Positions 25,849-34,451 of a DNA stretch of 64,000 nt are shown piece after piece. Position 1 is the first letter of the stretch, and each line of letters starts with the position of its first letter. Source of the stretch: Streptomyces albus subsp. albus (GTDB lineage Bacteria; Actinomycetota; Actinomycetes; Streptomycetales; Streptomycetaceae); the NCBI RefSeq assembly GCF_000719865.1, contig NZ_JOID01000011.1, positions 124,001 through 188,000 of the forward strand. Direction: 5' to 3'. A program made the position numbers and the translations under genes. Below the pieces are notes generated by a model, which saw only the letters and a program-made list of their open reading frames with translations, searched no databases and was not told where the DNA came from.

Positions 25849-26844
25849 TCATGGCGACGTTGGTGTGCCGGCACGCAGGAGTGAGGCTCCGAGCGGGGTG
25901 AGTGTATGGAGCACGGATGTGGTGTGCCGGTGGCTGACGATGAGGCCGGCATCGCGCAAGGTGGTGGCGTGCTGGCTGGCCGATGACGCCGAGACCCCCA
26001 CCGTCCGGGCGAGTTCCCCGGTGGTGGCTCCAGCGGCAACGGCGCGCAGGACCGCCGCCCGGGTACGCCCGAGAAGGGCCGCCAGGGGCACGCTGGAGCC
26101 GAGGTCTTCCGGAAGCGCCGAGCAGTGGGGCTCGTGATTGAGCGGGTAGAGCAGGACAGGGGCCAGCGTTGTGTCGCCGAAGGTCACAGGGTTTCCCCAG
26201 CAGAAGTAGGACGGGACCAGAAGGAGTCCGCGGCCGCTGAGGTACAGGTCGCGGTCCTCGGGATAGTCCGTGTGCAGGACCGGGCGCCGCCATCGAAGAC
26301 CGGGCCCCAGGCTCCGCAGGATCCCCTCGGTTCCGTGATCGACCACGGCGCGAGCGCGCGCGGCCCGCTCTGCTTCGACGCGGGCTTCGATGCGGTCGCC
26401 GTACGGAGCGATGACGGTGTTGTAGTAGGCGCGCAGGGCTCGTACCAGTTGCTTGCGCATGTCCGGCTCGGCCAGGCGGGCCGCCCAAGCGGGGGCGCCG
26501 CTGGTGCGGTCGAGGATGCTCATCTCGTGCAGGACCCGGCGTCGCGGCGTACGAAGGATGGCCTCAAGACCGGTGTCGAGCCCTTCGGCGCCCTCGGGAG
26601 GGGTGAGGAAATCGGGAAAATAGACGGCGCGAGGGACCAACGGTAACAAAAAGGTGCGCACGGTGTGGCTGAACCCTGTGGCATGCAGGCGGGTCCGGGC
26701 CGTGCGATGCCACTCCGCATGGGCCCAACGACCCTGGCGGGACTGGAAACGGTGGAGGCTCATGCAGATTTCCCACAGTGGATCCGGTGCGGCCGCAATA
26801 CGCGTCCGGCTCAGGTCGGCATCGTTGAAGTGGATCCGGAGCAT
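25849..26844 (-). CDS. DUF5937 / ArsR-type winged-helix regulator (contains a TTA codon)
   Basis: This 331-residue protein combines an N-terminal DUF5937 region (MLRIHFNDADLSRTRIAAAP, DPLWEICMSLHRFQ) with a C-terminal ArsR-like winged helix. The latter includes LGRTRAAVLRAVAAGATTGE, VGVSASSASQHATTLRDAGL and VSHRHTTSVLHTLTPLG. DUF5937 regulators are common in Streptomyces and their signals are mostly unknown. Leu67 is encoded by TTA (26644-26646 read as TAA on the plus strand), predicting bldA dependence. The gene is noticeably less GC-biased than its surroundings. It is divergent from a secreted peptidoglycan-binding protein, 146 bases away. Confidence 0.84.
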   Translation of the reverse strand: MLRIHFNDADLSRTRIAAAPDPLWEICMSLHRFQSRQGRWAHAEWHRTARTRLHATGFSHTVRTFLLPLVPRAVYFPDFLTPPEGAEGLDTGLEAILRTPRRRVLHEMSILDRTSGAPAWAARLAEPDMRKQLVRALRAYYNTVIAPYGDRIEARVEAERAARARAVVDHGTEGILRSLGPGLRWRRPVLHTDYPEDRDLYLSGRGLLLVPSYFCWGNPVTFGDTTLAPVLLYPLNHEPHCSALPEDLGSSVPLAALLGRTRAAVLRAVAAGATTGELARTVGVSASSASQHATTLRDAGLIVSHRHTTSVLHTLTPLGASLLRAGTPTSP

Positions 26845-26990
26845 TCTGTTCCCCCTTGTGACCTGGGCTTTTCCGGCAGAGCCAAGGACTCTGGCCGGCC
26901 ATGCTCGCGCACGGGATGCTCGGGTTCAACGCGGCGCGAGGATCGCGGTCCTCGGCGGCGCCCCGGACGACATGAGGAGGTCTTGAGTAG

Positions 26991-27443
26991 ATGAAGCGTC
27001 AAACCTTGCGCAGTGTTGCTGGATTCGTGATGGGCATGGGGCTTCTGGGCGGTGTGGGCGTGGTCGCCACGTCAACGCCCGCTGCTGCGGCTACGCCGAA
27101 CTGCAACACCACCCACCAGTGGGCTGCGGGCAACTACAACAACCAGAGGACCCATCTCAAGCTGCCCTCGTACACCGGTGGCCTGACGACCTGCTACATG
27201 GGTCCCGGCTTCTCCGGGAGCGAGGTCTACGCACTCCAGCACGCCCTGGTGAAGTGCTACAAGCGGGACATCGCCATCGACGGCCAGTATGGCAGCCAGA
27301 CCAAGTCAGCCCTTGCGTACGCTCAGCGTCAGGAGGGGATCGATGACGACGGACTGTACGGGTGGGTGACACGGAAGAGCATCAAGTGGCCGCGGTACTA
27401 CTCCAGCTTCCACACGTGGACCAAGACATGCAGGCGCATCTGA
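26991..27443 (+). CDS. secreted peptidoglycan-binding-like protein
   Basis: This 150-residue exported protein has a signal peptide (MKRQTLRSVAGFVMGMGLLG onward, cleavage probably after PAAAA near residue 34). It contains one PG-binding-1-like repeat: GSEVYALQHALVKCYKRDIA, then DGQYGSQTKSALAYAQRQEG and DGLYGWVTRKSI. Cysteines at NCNTTH, TTCYM, VKCYK and KTCRR could form two disulfides. There is no catalytic domain, so it probably binds cell wall or inhibits something there. GAGGAGG lies 11 bases before the ATG. A neat terminator follows. Codon use is less extreme than in core genes. Confidence 0.82.
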   Translation: MKRQTLRSVAGFVMGMGLLGGVGVVATSTPAAAATPNCNTTHQWAAGNYNNQRTHLKLPSYTGGLTTCYMGPGFSGSEVYALQHALVKCYKRDIAIDGQYGSQTKSALAYAQRQEGIDDDGLYGWVTRKSIKWPRYYSSFHTWTKTCRRI

Positions 27444-27457
27444 ACCCTGAGGTGCAG

Positions 27458-27480
27458 GCCCCGCACACCAGATGCGGGGC
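27458..27480 (+). terminator. terminator hairpin after the peptidoglycan-binding protein gene
   Basis: GCCCCGCA (27458-27465) and TGCGGGGC (27473-27480) form a perfect eight-base stem around a seven-base loop, 14 bases after the stop codon. It would also protect the convergent treZ transcript. Confidence 0.75.
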
Positions 27481-27701
27481 GCGTCCTCCGAGCACGCGGG
27501 GGGAATGATCCCTATCCGCTCGACCGGGTCTTCCCGTGTTTGAGGATCAGGCGAGGCCTGGCCGACGCGGATGCAGGCCGGGCCAGATGATCACGGGTGT
27601 CGAATCCGGATGACCACAACGGGGCCCGTGCCCGCGTCCTTGGACGGGCCGCTCGGGATCCGGACCGATCCCCGCACGGCCCCCCAAGCGGTCGCGCGGC
27701 G

Positions 27702-29525
27702 TCAGGGCACGGCCAGGACCGCCGCCGACTCCGGGGGCAGCCGCACCACCCCGTCGGCGCCCGGGGCCCCGCAGTCGCCCCATGCCGCCAGCACCCGGGC
27801 GTGCGGGGCGTCGGCGGGCACGCGGGCCTCACGACCCGGCGACAGGTTCACCACGGTGCGCAGCGCGCCCCGGGCGGCGCACAGCCAGCGTTCCGCGCCG
27901 TCGTAGGTGACCCGCGTGCCGTCCAGGCAGGGGCCGGCGGCCGGCTCCGGCAGCGCGCGGCGGAGCGCGATCAGCTCGCGGTGCCAGGCCAGCAGCCGGG
28001 TGTGCGGATCGCGGCCCGGCTCGTCCCAGTCCAGGCAGCTGCGCCCGCGGGTGGCCGGGTCCTGCGGGTCGGGGATGTCGTCCTCCGCCCAGCCGTGCGA
28101 GGCGAACTCCCGCCGCCGGCCGCGCCGTACGGCTTCCGCCAGCTCCGGGTCCGGGTGGTCGGTGAAGTACTGCCAGGGCGTGCGCGCGCCCCACTCCTCG
28201 CCCATGAAAAGCATCGGCGTGTACGGGGAGGTGAGTACGAGCGCGGCGGCGCAGGCCAGCAGCCCGGGGGAGAGGCCGGCGGCGAGCCGGTCGCCGAGGG
28301 CGCGGTTGCCGATCTGGTCGTGGGTCTGGGCGTAGGCCAGCAGCCGGTGCGCCGGGGTGGTGCGCGGGTCGAGCGGGGCGCCGTGCGAGCGCTCCCGGAA
28401 GCTGGACCAGCCGCCGTCGTGGAAGAAGCCGCCGGTGAGGGTCTTGGCCAGGGCGTGCAGCGGGTCCTCGGCGAAGTCGGCGTAGTAGCCCTGCCGTTCG
28501 CCAGTGAGCGCGGTGTGCAGGGCGTGGTGGAAGTCGTCGTTCCACTGGGCGTGCACCCCGTGGCCGCCCGCCGCGCGGGGCGCCGTGGTGCGCGGGTCGT
28601 TGACGTCCGACTCGGCGATCAGGAAGAGCGGCCGGCCGGTCCGGACGGCCAGCGCGTCCACCGCGGCGGAGAGCTCGGCGAGGAAGTGCCGGGCCCGGTC
28701 GTCGCGCAGGGCGTGCACGGCGTCGAGCCGCAGGCCGTCGGCGCGGTAGTCGCGCAGCCAGGACAGGGCGCTGCCGGTGAAGTACGCGCGGACCTCGTCG
28801 GAGCCGGGGGCATCCAGATTGACGGCCGCGCCCCACGGGGTGTGGTGGCGCTCCGTGAAGTACGGGCCGAATTCCGGGAGATGGTTGCCGGAGGGGCCGA
28901 GGTGGTTGTGGACGACGTCCAGGACGACGCCGAGCCCGTGCCCGTGCGCCGCGTCGATGAACCGCTTGAGACCGTCGGGCCCGCCGTACGGTTCGTGCAC
29001 CGCCCAGGGCGCCACCCCGTCGTAGCCCCAGCCGTGGGTGCCGGGGAACGGGCAGACGGGCATCAGTTCGACGTGGGTGACGCCCAGATCGGCCAGATGG
29101 CCCAGCCGCCGGGCGGCCGCGCCGAAGGTGCCCTCGGGGGTGAACGTGCCGATGTGCAGCTCGTACAGCACGGCTCCGGGCAGCGGCCGGCCGTGCCAGG
29201 GATGCCGCCAGTCGAACAGGCCGTGGTCCACGACGGCGCCCGGGCCGCCGGGGCCGTCCGGCAGCCGGGGGGCGCGCGGGTCGGGGCGGACGGGGCCGCC
29301 GTCCACGGAGAAGCCGTAGCGGGTGCCGTCCGCGGCCGGTGCCTCGGCCCGCCACCAGCCGGGGCGTGCCGGGTCGCGCTCCATGGCGGTCACGGCGTCA
29401 CCGGCACGATCGGCGCCACCGCTGCTACCGGCGTCACCTCTGCCGCCGCTGCCGCCGGTGCCACTGCCGTCCGTCAGGTGCAGCGCGACGGCACCGGCCC
29501 GCGGTGCCCACACCTCGAAGTCCAC
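27702..29525 (-). CDS. treZ: malto-oligosyltrehalose trehalohydrolase
   Basis: This 607-residue GH13 enzyme releases trehalose from maltooligosyl-trehalose made by TreY. An N-terminal beta domain starts VDFEVWAPRAGAVALHL. The catalytic barrel includes VELMPVCPFPGTHGWGYDGV, the nucleophile region ADGLRLDAVHALRDD, the acid/base segment LFLIAESDVNDPR, and AQTHDQIGNRALGDRL. A Gly/Ser-rich insertion near residues 20-48 is unusual. The GTG at 29525 follows GGGAGGAG and gives the expected start. The partner treY and glgX lie 6-11 kb downstream on the same strand, separated by transport and regulator genes. Confidence 0.94.
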   Translation of the reverse strand: MDFEVWAPRAGAVALHLTDGSGTGGSGGRGDAGSSGGADRAGDAVTAMERDPARPGWWRAEAPAADGTRYGFSVDGGPVRPDPRAPRLPDGPGGPGAVVDHGLFDWRHPWHGRPLPGAVLYELHIGTFTPEGTFGAAARRLGHLADLGVTHVELMPVCPFPGTHGWGYDGVAPWAVHEPYGGPDGLKRFIDAAHGHGLGVVLDVVHNHLGPSGNHLPEFGPYFTERHHTPWGAAVNLDAPGSDEVRAYFTGSALSWLRDYRADGLRLDAVHALRDDRARHFLAELSAAVDALAVRTGRPLFLIAESDVNDPRTTAPRAAGGHGVHAQWNDDFHHALHTALTGERQGYYADFAEDPLHALAKTLTGGFFHDGGWSSFRERSHGAPLDPRTTPAHRLLAYAQTHDQIGNRALGDRLAAGLSPGLLACAAALVLTSPYTPMLFMGEEWGARTPWQYFTDHPDPELAEAVRRGRRREFASHGWAEDDIPDPQDPATRGRSCLDWDEPGRDPHTRLLAWHRELIALRRALPEPAAGPCLDGTRVTYDGAERWLCAARGALRTVVNLSPGREARVPADAPHARVLAAWGDCGAPGADGVVRLPPESAAVLAVP

Positions 29526-29867
29526 GGATGCTCCTCCCGCCGGTGTCCGGGTACGGGGCCGCGCGCCGGCGCCCCCGCCGGCCGGGAACGGCCGGGCCTC
29601 CATGCTGCGCGATCCGGGGCGGGGACGCAGCAGGGCACGGGCCGTCCGTCCGGACAGGACGCCATGGGAGAGCTCCTGGCCGCGCCCGCTCGCCTGTGCG
29701 GTACGGGCAGCCGTGGCCGTTCCGGCGCTCCCTGCCGGGCTGCTGCCCGGCCGAGCACCGGCCGGCCGGGGAACCGCCCCGGCCACGCGGGACCGGGGCG
29801 GCAGCCGGGGAGGACGGCCGGGAAGCCATGAGGTCCTGGGATCAGGAGCCGCAGGGCCTGCCCCGCG
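29526..29867. other. 342-bp intergenic region upstream of treZ
   Basis: No gene was recognised. The sequence is very GC-rich with scattered short inverted repeats but no clear promoter boxes. It separates the GNAT gene from treZ on the same strand. The treZ ribosome-binding site lies at its left edge. Confidence 0.55.
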
Positions 29868-30800
29868 TCAGCCGTCCGCGGGCGCGGGCACGAGGCAGAT
29901 CCGCTCCTGCGTGATCGGATAGCCCGCCTTGGCGAAGGCCGCGGCCATGGGGAAGTTGCCCTGGTCGGTCGCGGCGGCGATACGGTCCGCGCCCTCGGCG
30001 GCCAGCTTGTGCGTGCACTCGGCCAGCAGTTCGTACGCGTAGCCGTTCCCGCGGTGCTCCGGCAGCACCCCGATGAAGCCGACGCAGGGGCCGCTCGGGT
30101 TGTGGGCGGGGATGTGCACCCCGGCCAGGGTGCCGTCCGGGGCGTGGGCCAGCTGCCACCACTCGCGCGGCGAGGGGCACCAGCGGAAGAAGTCGAGATC
30201 CTCCTGAGCCGCCGCCTCGGCACCGTGCCGGGCCGCGGTGTCGCGGGTGTGGGCGTCGAGGCTGCCCTCCGCGATCCGGCGCAGCACGTCCAGGAACACG
30301 GCGTCGTCCGGCTCGCCGCGGAAGCGCAGCCGTCCCGGCCGCTCGGGCAGGCCGCAGTCCGGCGTCCACGCGTAGCGGAAGCGTTCGACGAGGAGCCGCA
30401 GCCCGGCGGCGCGCGCCGCGCCGAGACGCCGTTCGGCGGCCGCACGTGCCCGCGGGCTGGTGCGCCAGCCGGTGGGGAGCATCAGTTCGTACTCGGTCCG
30501 CAGGGGAGAGCCGCGCAGGAGTTCGGCGGCCGCCTCGTCCTCGCCCTCGGCGAAGTCGAACCAGTCGAGCAGGACCGGCTTCGTATCGCCGGGGCCTCCC
30601 CACCAGGCGGCGCGCGCCACGACGCGGCCGTCGCGCAACGCGACCCGGGTCCAGTCGGGGCGGTACTCGCCGCCCTCGCGGACAGTGCGGTAGACGTGCC
30701 CCAGCAGCTCGCGGCCGACGAGACCGGTGTCGGGGTGGGAGAGGGAGGTGAACAGATGTGCGTCGCTCTCGGTGAGCGCGCGGAAGACCAGCTCGGTCAT
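29868..30800 (-). CDS. GNAT-family N-acetyltransferase
   Basis: This 310-residue protein carries a C-terminal GNAT fold. The acetyl-CoA loop region is CVGFIGVLPEHRGNGYAYEL, followed by DRIAAATDQGNFPMAAAFAK and the final strand ITQERICLV. The N-terminal half resembles a degenerate GNAT domain (FRALTESDAHLF), so it may be a tandem GNAT. The substrate is unknown. The ATG at 30800 has AAGGA upstream. The gene is preceded by a short ORF with an excellent ribosome-binding site and a consensus-like promoter, which points to leader-peptide or coupled control. Confidence 0.84.
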   Translation of the reverse strand: MTELVFRALTESDAHLFTSLSHPDTGLVGRELLGHVYRTVREGGEYRPDWTRVALRDGRVVARAAWWGGPGDTKPVLLDWFDFAEGEDEAAAELLRGSPLRTEYELMLPTGWRTSPRARAAAERRLGAARAAGLRLLVERFRYAWTPDCGLPERPGRLRFRGEPDDAVFLDVLRRIAEGSLDAHTRDTAARHGAEAAAQEDLDFFRWCPSPREWWQLAHAPDGTLAGVHIPAHNPSGPCVGFIGVLPEHRGNGYAYELLAECTHKLAAEGADRIAAATDQGNFPMAAAFAKAGYPITQERICLVPAPADG

Positions 30801-30849
30801 GGGGTCCTTCCGGGAAACGGGGTGCACGCTCCCGGATGGCGCGGTCGGC

Positions 30850-30906
30850 TCAGCCGTGGGACGCCCGGCGGACGGGGCGGGAGCGTGGCATGGCGGTGAT
30901 GTGCAC
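30850..30906 (-). CDS. short leader ORF upstream of the GNAT gene (18 residues)
   Basis: The sequence AAAGGAGG (30915-30922 on the complementary strand) lies eight bases before a GTG at 30906. The GTG opens the 18-codon ORF VHITAMPRSRPVRRASHG and ends in TGA, 49 bases before the GNAT ATG. The near-perfect Shine-Dalgarno is far better than that of most genes here, and a promoter with -10 TAGGTT sits just upstream. This looks like a translated leader peptide. It is Arg-rich (four of 18) and His-containing, but I do not recognise the family. Confidence 0.5.
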   Translation of the reverse strand: MHITAMPRSRPVRRASHG

Positions 30907-30949
30907 GGCTCTCGCCTCCTTTCCGGCTGGTCGTCGGGCGTCAACGGCG

Positions 30950-30979
30950 AACCTAGCGGCAGTGGTTGGGGATGTCGAA
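30950..30979 (-). promoter_or_regulatory. promoter of the leader ORF / GNAT transcript
   Basis: On the minus strand, TTCGAC (30974-30979) and TAGGTT (30950-30955) are separated by 18 bases. This closely matches Streptomyces HrdB-type promoters (TTGACN-N18-TAGRRT). The start point would fall near 30943, about 37 bases before the leader GTG. Confidence 0.65.
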
Positions 30980-31193
30980 CGCTTTTCGCCAGGACGCACG
31001 AACCGCCCTGGCCGCGCCGGCCGCTGCGCCGGCCGAACGGTTCCCCGGGCCGGCCGTGCCCGCGCCCGAGGCCGGCTCCGGCGTGCGGTGTCCCGCTCCG
31101 GACCCTGGGCCCGCCGACCGGTGCACGGACCTCCGCCCCGGACGGTCAGCCGGTGAGGTGCCCGGGTGGCCGTGGTCCCGGCCGAGGGGGAAG

Positions 31194-31243
31194 CGGACGG
31201 GAAGCGGGCCGCGCCGGGGGCCTCCGGGCCCGCTTCCCGTCCG
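31194..31243 (-). terminator. strong terminator directly after the MMPL transporter gene
   Basis: Positions 31194-31210 (CGGACGGGAAGCGGGCC) are exactly complementary to 31227-31243, giving a 17-bp perfect stem with a 16-base loop. The stem abuts the MMPL stop codon at 31244, so the hairpin would form immediately after translation ends. It separates this gene from the GNAT unit. Confidence 0.8.
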
Positions 31244-33562
31244 TCATGCGCGGGTCCCGGGCACCCGTCCGTCCTCGTGATCGCGCTCCGTGGGCCGTCC
31301 TGCCGGCGAAGCGCCGCCGTCCGGAGTTCCGTCGGGGCCGGCCGGCAAACCGCCGGCCACCGGACCCCCGCCCCCGGCCGCCGCCTCACCCGGCAGTCGC
31401 GGCAGCAGCCGCAGCAGCGGGCGCGGCATCCACCAGGCGGCCTTGCCCAGCACCGCCATCACGGACGGGACGAGGACGAGCCGGACGAGGGTGGCGTCGA
31501 TCGCGATGGCGACGGCCAGGCCGAAGCCGAAGAGGTTGACGACCCGCTGGTCGTTGAGCTGGAAGCTGCCGAAGACGACGACCATGACCGAGGCCGCGGC
31601 CGTGATGACCCGGGCGGTGGCGGCGATGCCGTCCCGGACGGAGCCGCCGGTGTCGCCGGTGCGCAGGTACTCCTCGCGGACCCGGCTGAGCAGGAACACC
31701 TCGTAGTCCATCGAGAGCCCGAAGAGCACCGCGAAGAGCATGATCGGGGCGAAGGACTCCACCGGCCCCGGCTCGGCCCCGAGCAGCCCGGCACCCCAGC
31801 CCCACTGGAAGACGGCGACCACGACGCCGTAGGCGGCGCCCACGGACAGCAGGTTCATCACCGCGGCCTTCAACGGAAGGACGAGGGAACGGAATTCGAC
31901 CATGAGCAGCAGGAAGCTGAGCCCCACCACGAAGGTCATGAACCAGCCCATCTCCCGGCCGAGCCGGTCGGCGAGGTCGATGGCGGTGGCGGTGGAGCCG
32001 CCGACGTGCGCCTCGGCGGCCTGCGTGTCCTCGGCGCCCTCCGTGTCCTCCACGGCGCCGGGCAGTACGTCGTCCCGCAGCCGGTGCACCAGCTCCTCGG
32101 TGGACTCCTCGTCCGGCGAGCCCTCGGGGACGACGGTGTAGAGGGCGGTCGTCCCGCTCTCGTCGAGCCGCGGCGGGCGCACCTCGGCCACCCCGTCCGT
32201 GCCCGCCAGTTCGGTGCGCAGATCCGCGGCGCTCCGCCGCACCTCCGCCCGGGAACCGTTCGCGCCGAAGTCCGCTGTGACGACGAGGGGGCCCGTCCAG
32301 CCGGGGCCGAAGTCCTCCGTGACCAGTTCGTAGGCGCGGCGCTGGGTGGTGTCCTCCGGGGCCGACCCGTCGTCGGCCGTGCCGAGGCGCAGGGAGAACA
32401 GGGGCAGGGCCAGGGCGACGAGGGTGACCGTCGAGGCCAGCAGGTACGGCCAGGGGTGCCGCTGGATGTGGGCGGTCCAGCGGTGCCAGCCGCTCGCCCG
32501 GCCGCCGCCGTGGTCGAAGCGGAGCCGCCGGACGCGGAACCGGTCCAGCCGGTCCCCGAAGACCGCCAGCAGCGCCGGCAGCAGGGTGACCGCCGCCAGC
32601 AGGGTGGCGGCCACCGTGAGGGCGCTGGCCAGGCCGAGGGCCGACACGAAGGGAATGCCGATCAGATAGAGGCTGAGGATGGCCACGATCACCGTGGCCC
32701 CCGCCACCAGCACGGACCGCCCGGCCGTGGACAGCGCCAGCGGGATCGACTCGGCCGGGGGGTGCCCGGCGCGCAGGTGCTCGCGGTGGCGGGTCACGAC
32801 CAGCAGCGCGTAGTCGATGCCCACGCCGAGGCCGATCATGGCGGCGACCACGGGCCCGGAGGTGCCGATGGTGGTGAGACCGGCGGCCAGATGCACGGCC
32901 GACAGCCCCAGGGCGAGCGCGAACAGCGCCGTCACCAGCGGCACCACCATGGCGAAGACCGAGCCGAAGGCCACCAGGAGCACCAGTACCGCGGCGGCCA
33001 GGCCGATCGCCTCGCTGCCGGACGGGCCGCTCTCGGCCTGGAGCACGGCACCGCCGAACTCGACCTCCGCGCCCGCGTCCCGCACCGGGGCGAACGCCTC
33101 CTGCGCGGCGTCCACCGACTCCGCGGGCACGTCCTTGGCGCGCTCCTCGAACCGCACGGTGGCCATCGCGGTCCGTCCGTCCTCCGAGACCATGGCCGGG
33201 CCCGGGCCGTACGGGGACTGTGCCGCGGCCACGCCGTCCGCGTCGCGCACCTCCGTGAGGGCGTCCGCGACGGCGGCCTTCACCTCCGGCGAGGTCACGT
33301 CCCCGCCGCCGTCCCGGCCGTTCCCGCCGGTGTGGATCACCACCTGCATGCCGTCCCCGGACATGTCCGGGTAGCGCTCGCGGAGGGTGTCGTACGCGGC
33401 CTGGGAGTCGGAGTCGCTCAGCGTGAGGTCATTGCTGAACTCGCCGCCCGCGCCGCGCGCGGCGAGGCCGGCGCCGGCCACCGCCAGCAGCCAGAGGGCG
33501 ATCACCAGCCATCGGTGCCGCACCGAGAAACGAGCCAGGGCAGAGAGCACGTCAGCCTCCAT
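31244..33562 (-). CDS. MMPL/RND-family transporter
   Basis: This 772-residue membrane transporter has two repeated halves. Each has one N-proximal helix (WLVIALWLLAVAGAGLAARG), an extracytoplasmic domain and a helix bundle. MMPL signatures are IGLGVGIDYALLVVTRHREHL in the first half and LFGLSMDYEVFLLSRVREEY in the second, with the buried Asp-Tyr pairs of the proton relay. Such proteins export lipids or drugs. The divergent TetR gene and shared promoter region strongly suggest efflux induced by a small molecule. The ATG at 33562 fits family starts. A strong terminator follows the gene. Confidence 0.92.
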   Translation of the reverse strand: MEADVLSALARFSVRHRWLVIALWLLAVAGAGLAARGAGGEFSNDLTLSDSDSQAAYDTLRERYPDMSGDGMQVVIHTGGNGRDGGGDVTSPEVKAAVADALTEVRDADGVAAAQSPYGPGPAMVSEDGRTAMATVRFEERAKDVPAESVDAAQEAFAPVRDAGAEVEFGGAVLQAESGPSGSEAIGLAAAVLVLLVAFGSVFAMVVPLVTALFALALGLSAVHLAAGLTTIGTSGPVVAAMIGLGVGIDYALLVVTRHREHLRAGHPPAESIPLALSTAGRSVLVAGATVIVAILSLYLIGIPFVSALGLASALTVAATLLAAVTLLPALLAVFGDRLDRFRVRRLRFDHGGGRASGWHRWTAHIQRHPWPYLLASTVTLVALALPLFSLRLGTADDGSAPEDTTQRRAYELVTEDFGPGWTGPLVVTADFGANGSRAEVRRSAADLRTELAGTDGVAEVRPPRLDESGTTALYTVVPEGSPDEESTEELVHRLRDDVLPGAVEDTEGAEDTQAAEAHVGGSTATAIDLADRLGREMGWFMTFVVGLSFLLLMVEFRSLVLPLKAAVMNLLSVGAAYGVVVAVFQWGWGAGLLGAEPGPVESFAPIMLFAVLFGLSMDYEVFLLSRVREEYLRTGDTGGSVRDGIAATARVITAAASVMVVVFGSFQLNDQRVVNLFGFGLAVAIAIDATLVRLVLVPSVMAVLGKAAWWMPRPLLRLLPRLPGEAAAGGGGPVAGGLPAGPDGTPDGGASPAGRPTERDHEDGRVPGTRA

Positions 33563-33606
33563 GGGTCAGGGCGTGCGGGGGGCCGGACCACTCCGCGACA
33601 TGTGCC

Positions 33607-33644
33607 TTGACGCTAGAGTAAACACGTGTCTACACAGGTGGCAA
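33607..33644. promoter_or_regulatory. facing overlapping promoters around a 16-bp operator palindrome (TetR/MMPL intergenic region)
   Basis: The plus strand shows TTGACG (33607-33612), 18 bases, then TACACA (33631-33636). The minus strand shows TTGCCA (complement of 33639-33644), 18 bases, then TACTCT (complement of 33615-33620). The quasi-palindrome GTAAACACGTGTCTAC (33618-33633, one mismatched pair, core ACACGTGT) lies in the spacers of both. A TetR dimer bound there would block both promoters, the usual layout for an autorepressed efflux regulator. Confidence 0.7.
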
Positions 33645-33839
33645 ACATGTGCCTGGGTGCGAGAGGGAAGACGAGGAAGGGGGAGAGGACGCGGAGCCGG
33701 GCGCGGCGGGCGCGGCACGGGCTCGCGGGACCGGCGTTGCGGAGGGAGCGTGCCGCCGAGGAAGATCGGGGGCGAGCACGGCCGGCGGGCCACCGACGGC
33801 ACCCGCCCCGGCCGCGCGACCGGCGAAACAGGAGGAACG

Positions 33840-34451
33840 ATGACCGTACGGCCACCCGGATTCGGCAGCCCCCGGGCCGAACGGCGGGAGAAGGCCCGCG
33901 ATGTCGTGGTGGAGACGGCGCTGCGGCTGTTCTCCGAGCGCGGGTACATCGGGGTCAGGGTCGAGGACATCGCCACCGAGGCGGGGATCTCCCGGGCCAC
34001 GTTCTACAAGTACTTCTCCGAGCGGGAGGAGATCCTCGCCGAACTGTTCGCCCGGCTCCTCGGCCGCGAGCCCGTCCCCGCCCCGCCGGGCGGTACCGAC
34101 CGCACCCTGGAGCGTGTGGAGGACCTGCTCGTCGCGACGGCCGAGCGCATGCTGCGGGACGAAGTGCTCGCCCGCTTCGTCTACACCCTGCCCATCCGCC
34201 ACGCCGCGCTGCTCGGCGAGGGCGCGCGGCCGCCGGTGCTGGACACGGTGGAGGGCATGCTCGCCGAGGCGGCCGGCGCGGGCGTGCTCCGCGCCGACGT
34301 GCCCGCCCCCCTCCTCGCCGCCCATGTGGGACGGGCCTACGAGGCCGCCATGCGGGACTGGGCGGAGCGGCGCTGCGAGGACGCCCCCGGCCAGGTGCGG
34401 CTGCTCCTCGGCCTGGCCTTCCACGGCATCGCCGCCCCGGACGGGAGTTGA
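33840..34451 (+). CDS. TetR-family regulator, probable repressor of the divergent MMPL transporter
   Basis: This 203-residue protein has a canonical TetR DNA-binding domain (about residues 15-62): VVETALRLFSERGYIGVRVE followed by IATEAGISRATFYKYFSERE. A helical ligand-binding domain follows. It starts at ATG 33840 with AGGAGGAA eight bases upstream; upstream in-frame codons encode only Arg-rich sequence. It is divergent from the MMPL gene, with a palindromic operator between them. Repression of both genes until a ligand binds is the likely arrangement; the ligand cannot be inferred. Confidence 0.92.
   Translation: MTVRPPGFGSPRAERREKARDVVVETALRLFSERGYIGVRVEDIATEAGISRATFYKYFSEREEILAELFARLLGREPVPAPPGGTDRTLERVEDLLVATAERMLRDEVLARFVYTLPIRHAALLGEGARPPVLDTVEGMLAEAAGAGVLRADVPAPLLAAHVGRAYEAAMRDWAERRCEDAPGQVRLLLGLAFHGIAAPDGS

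Noticed and set aside
25586..26137. Frame starting MPGPCWQIDRDSLVEVLTDS
   Set aside because: Only about 30 residues look protein-like; it then turns Pro/Ser-rich and runs antisense through the 3' end of the DUF5937 gene. Kept as a possible remnant only.
31166..33610. 814-codon open frame on the plus strand opposite the MMPL gene
   Set aside because: It is the antisense shadow of a GC-rich gene; its translation is Gly/Arg/His-rich with no domains, while the minus strand encodes a full transporter.
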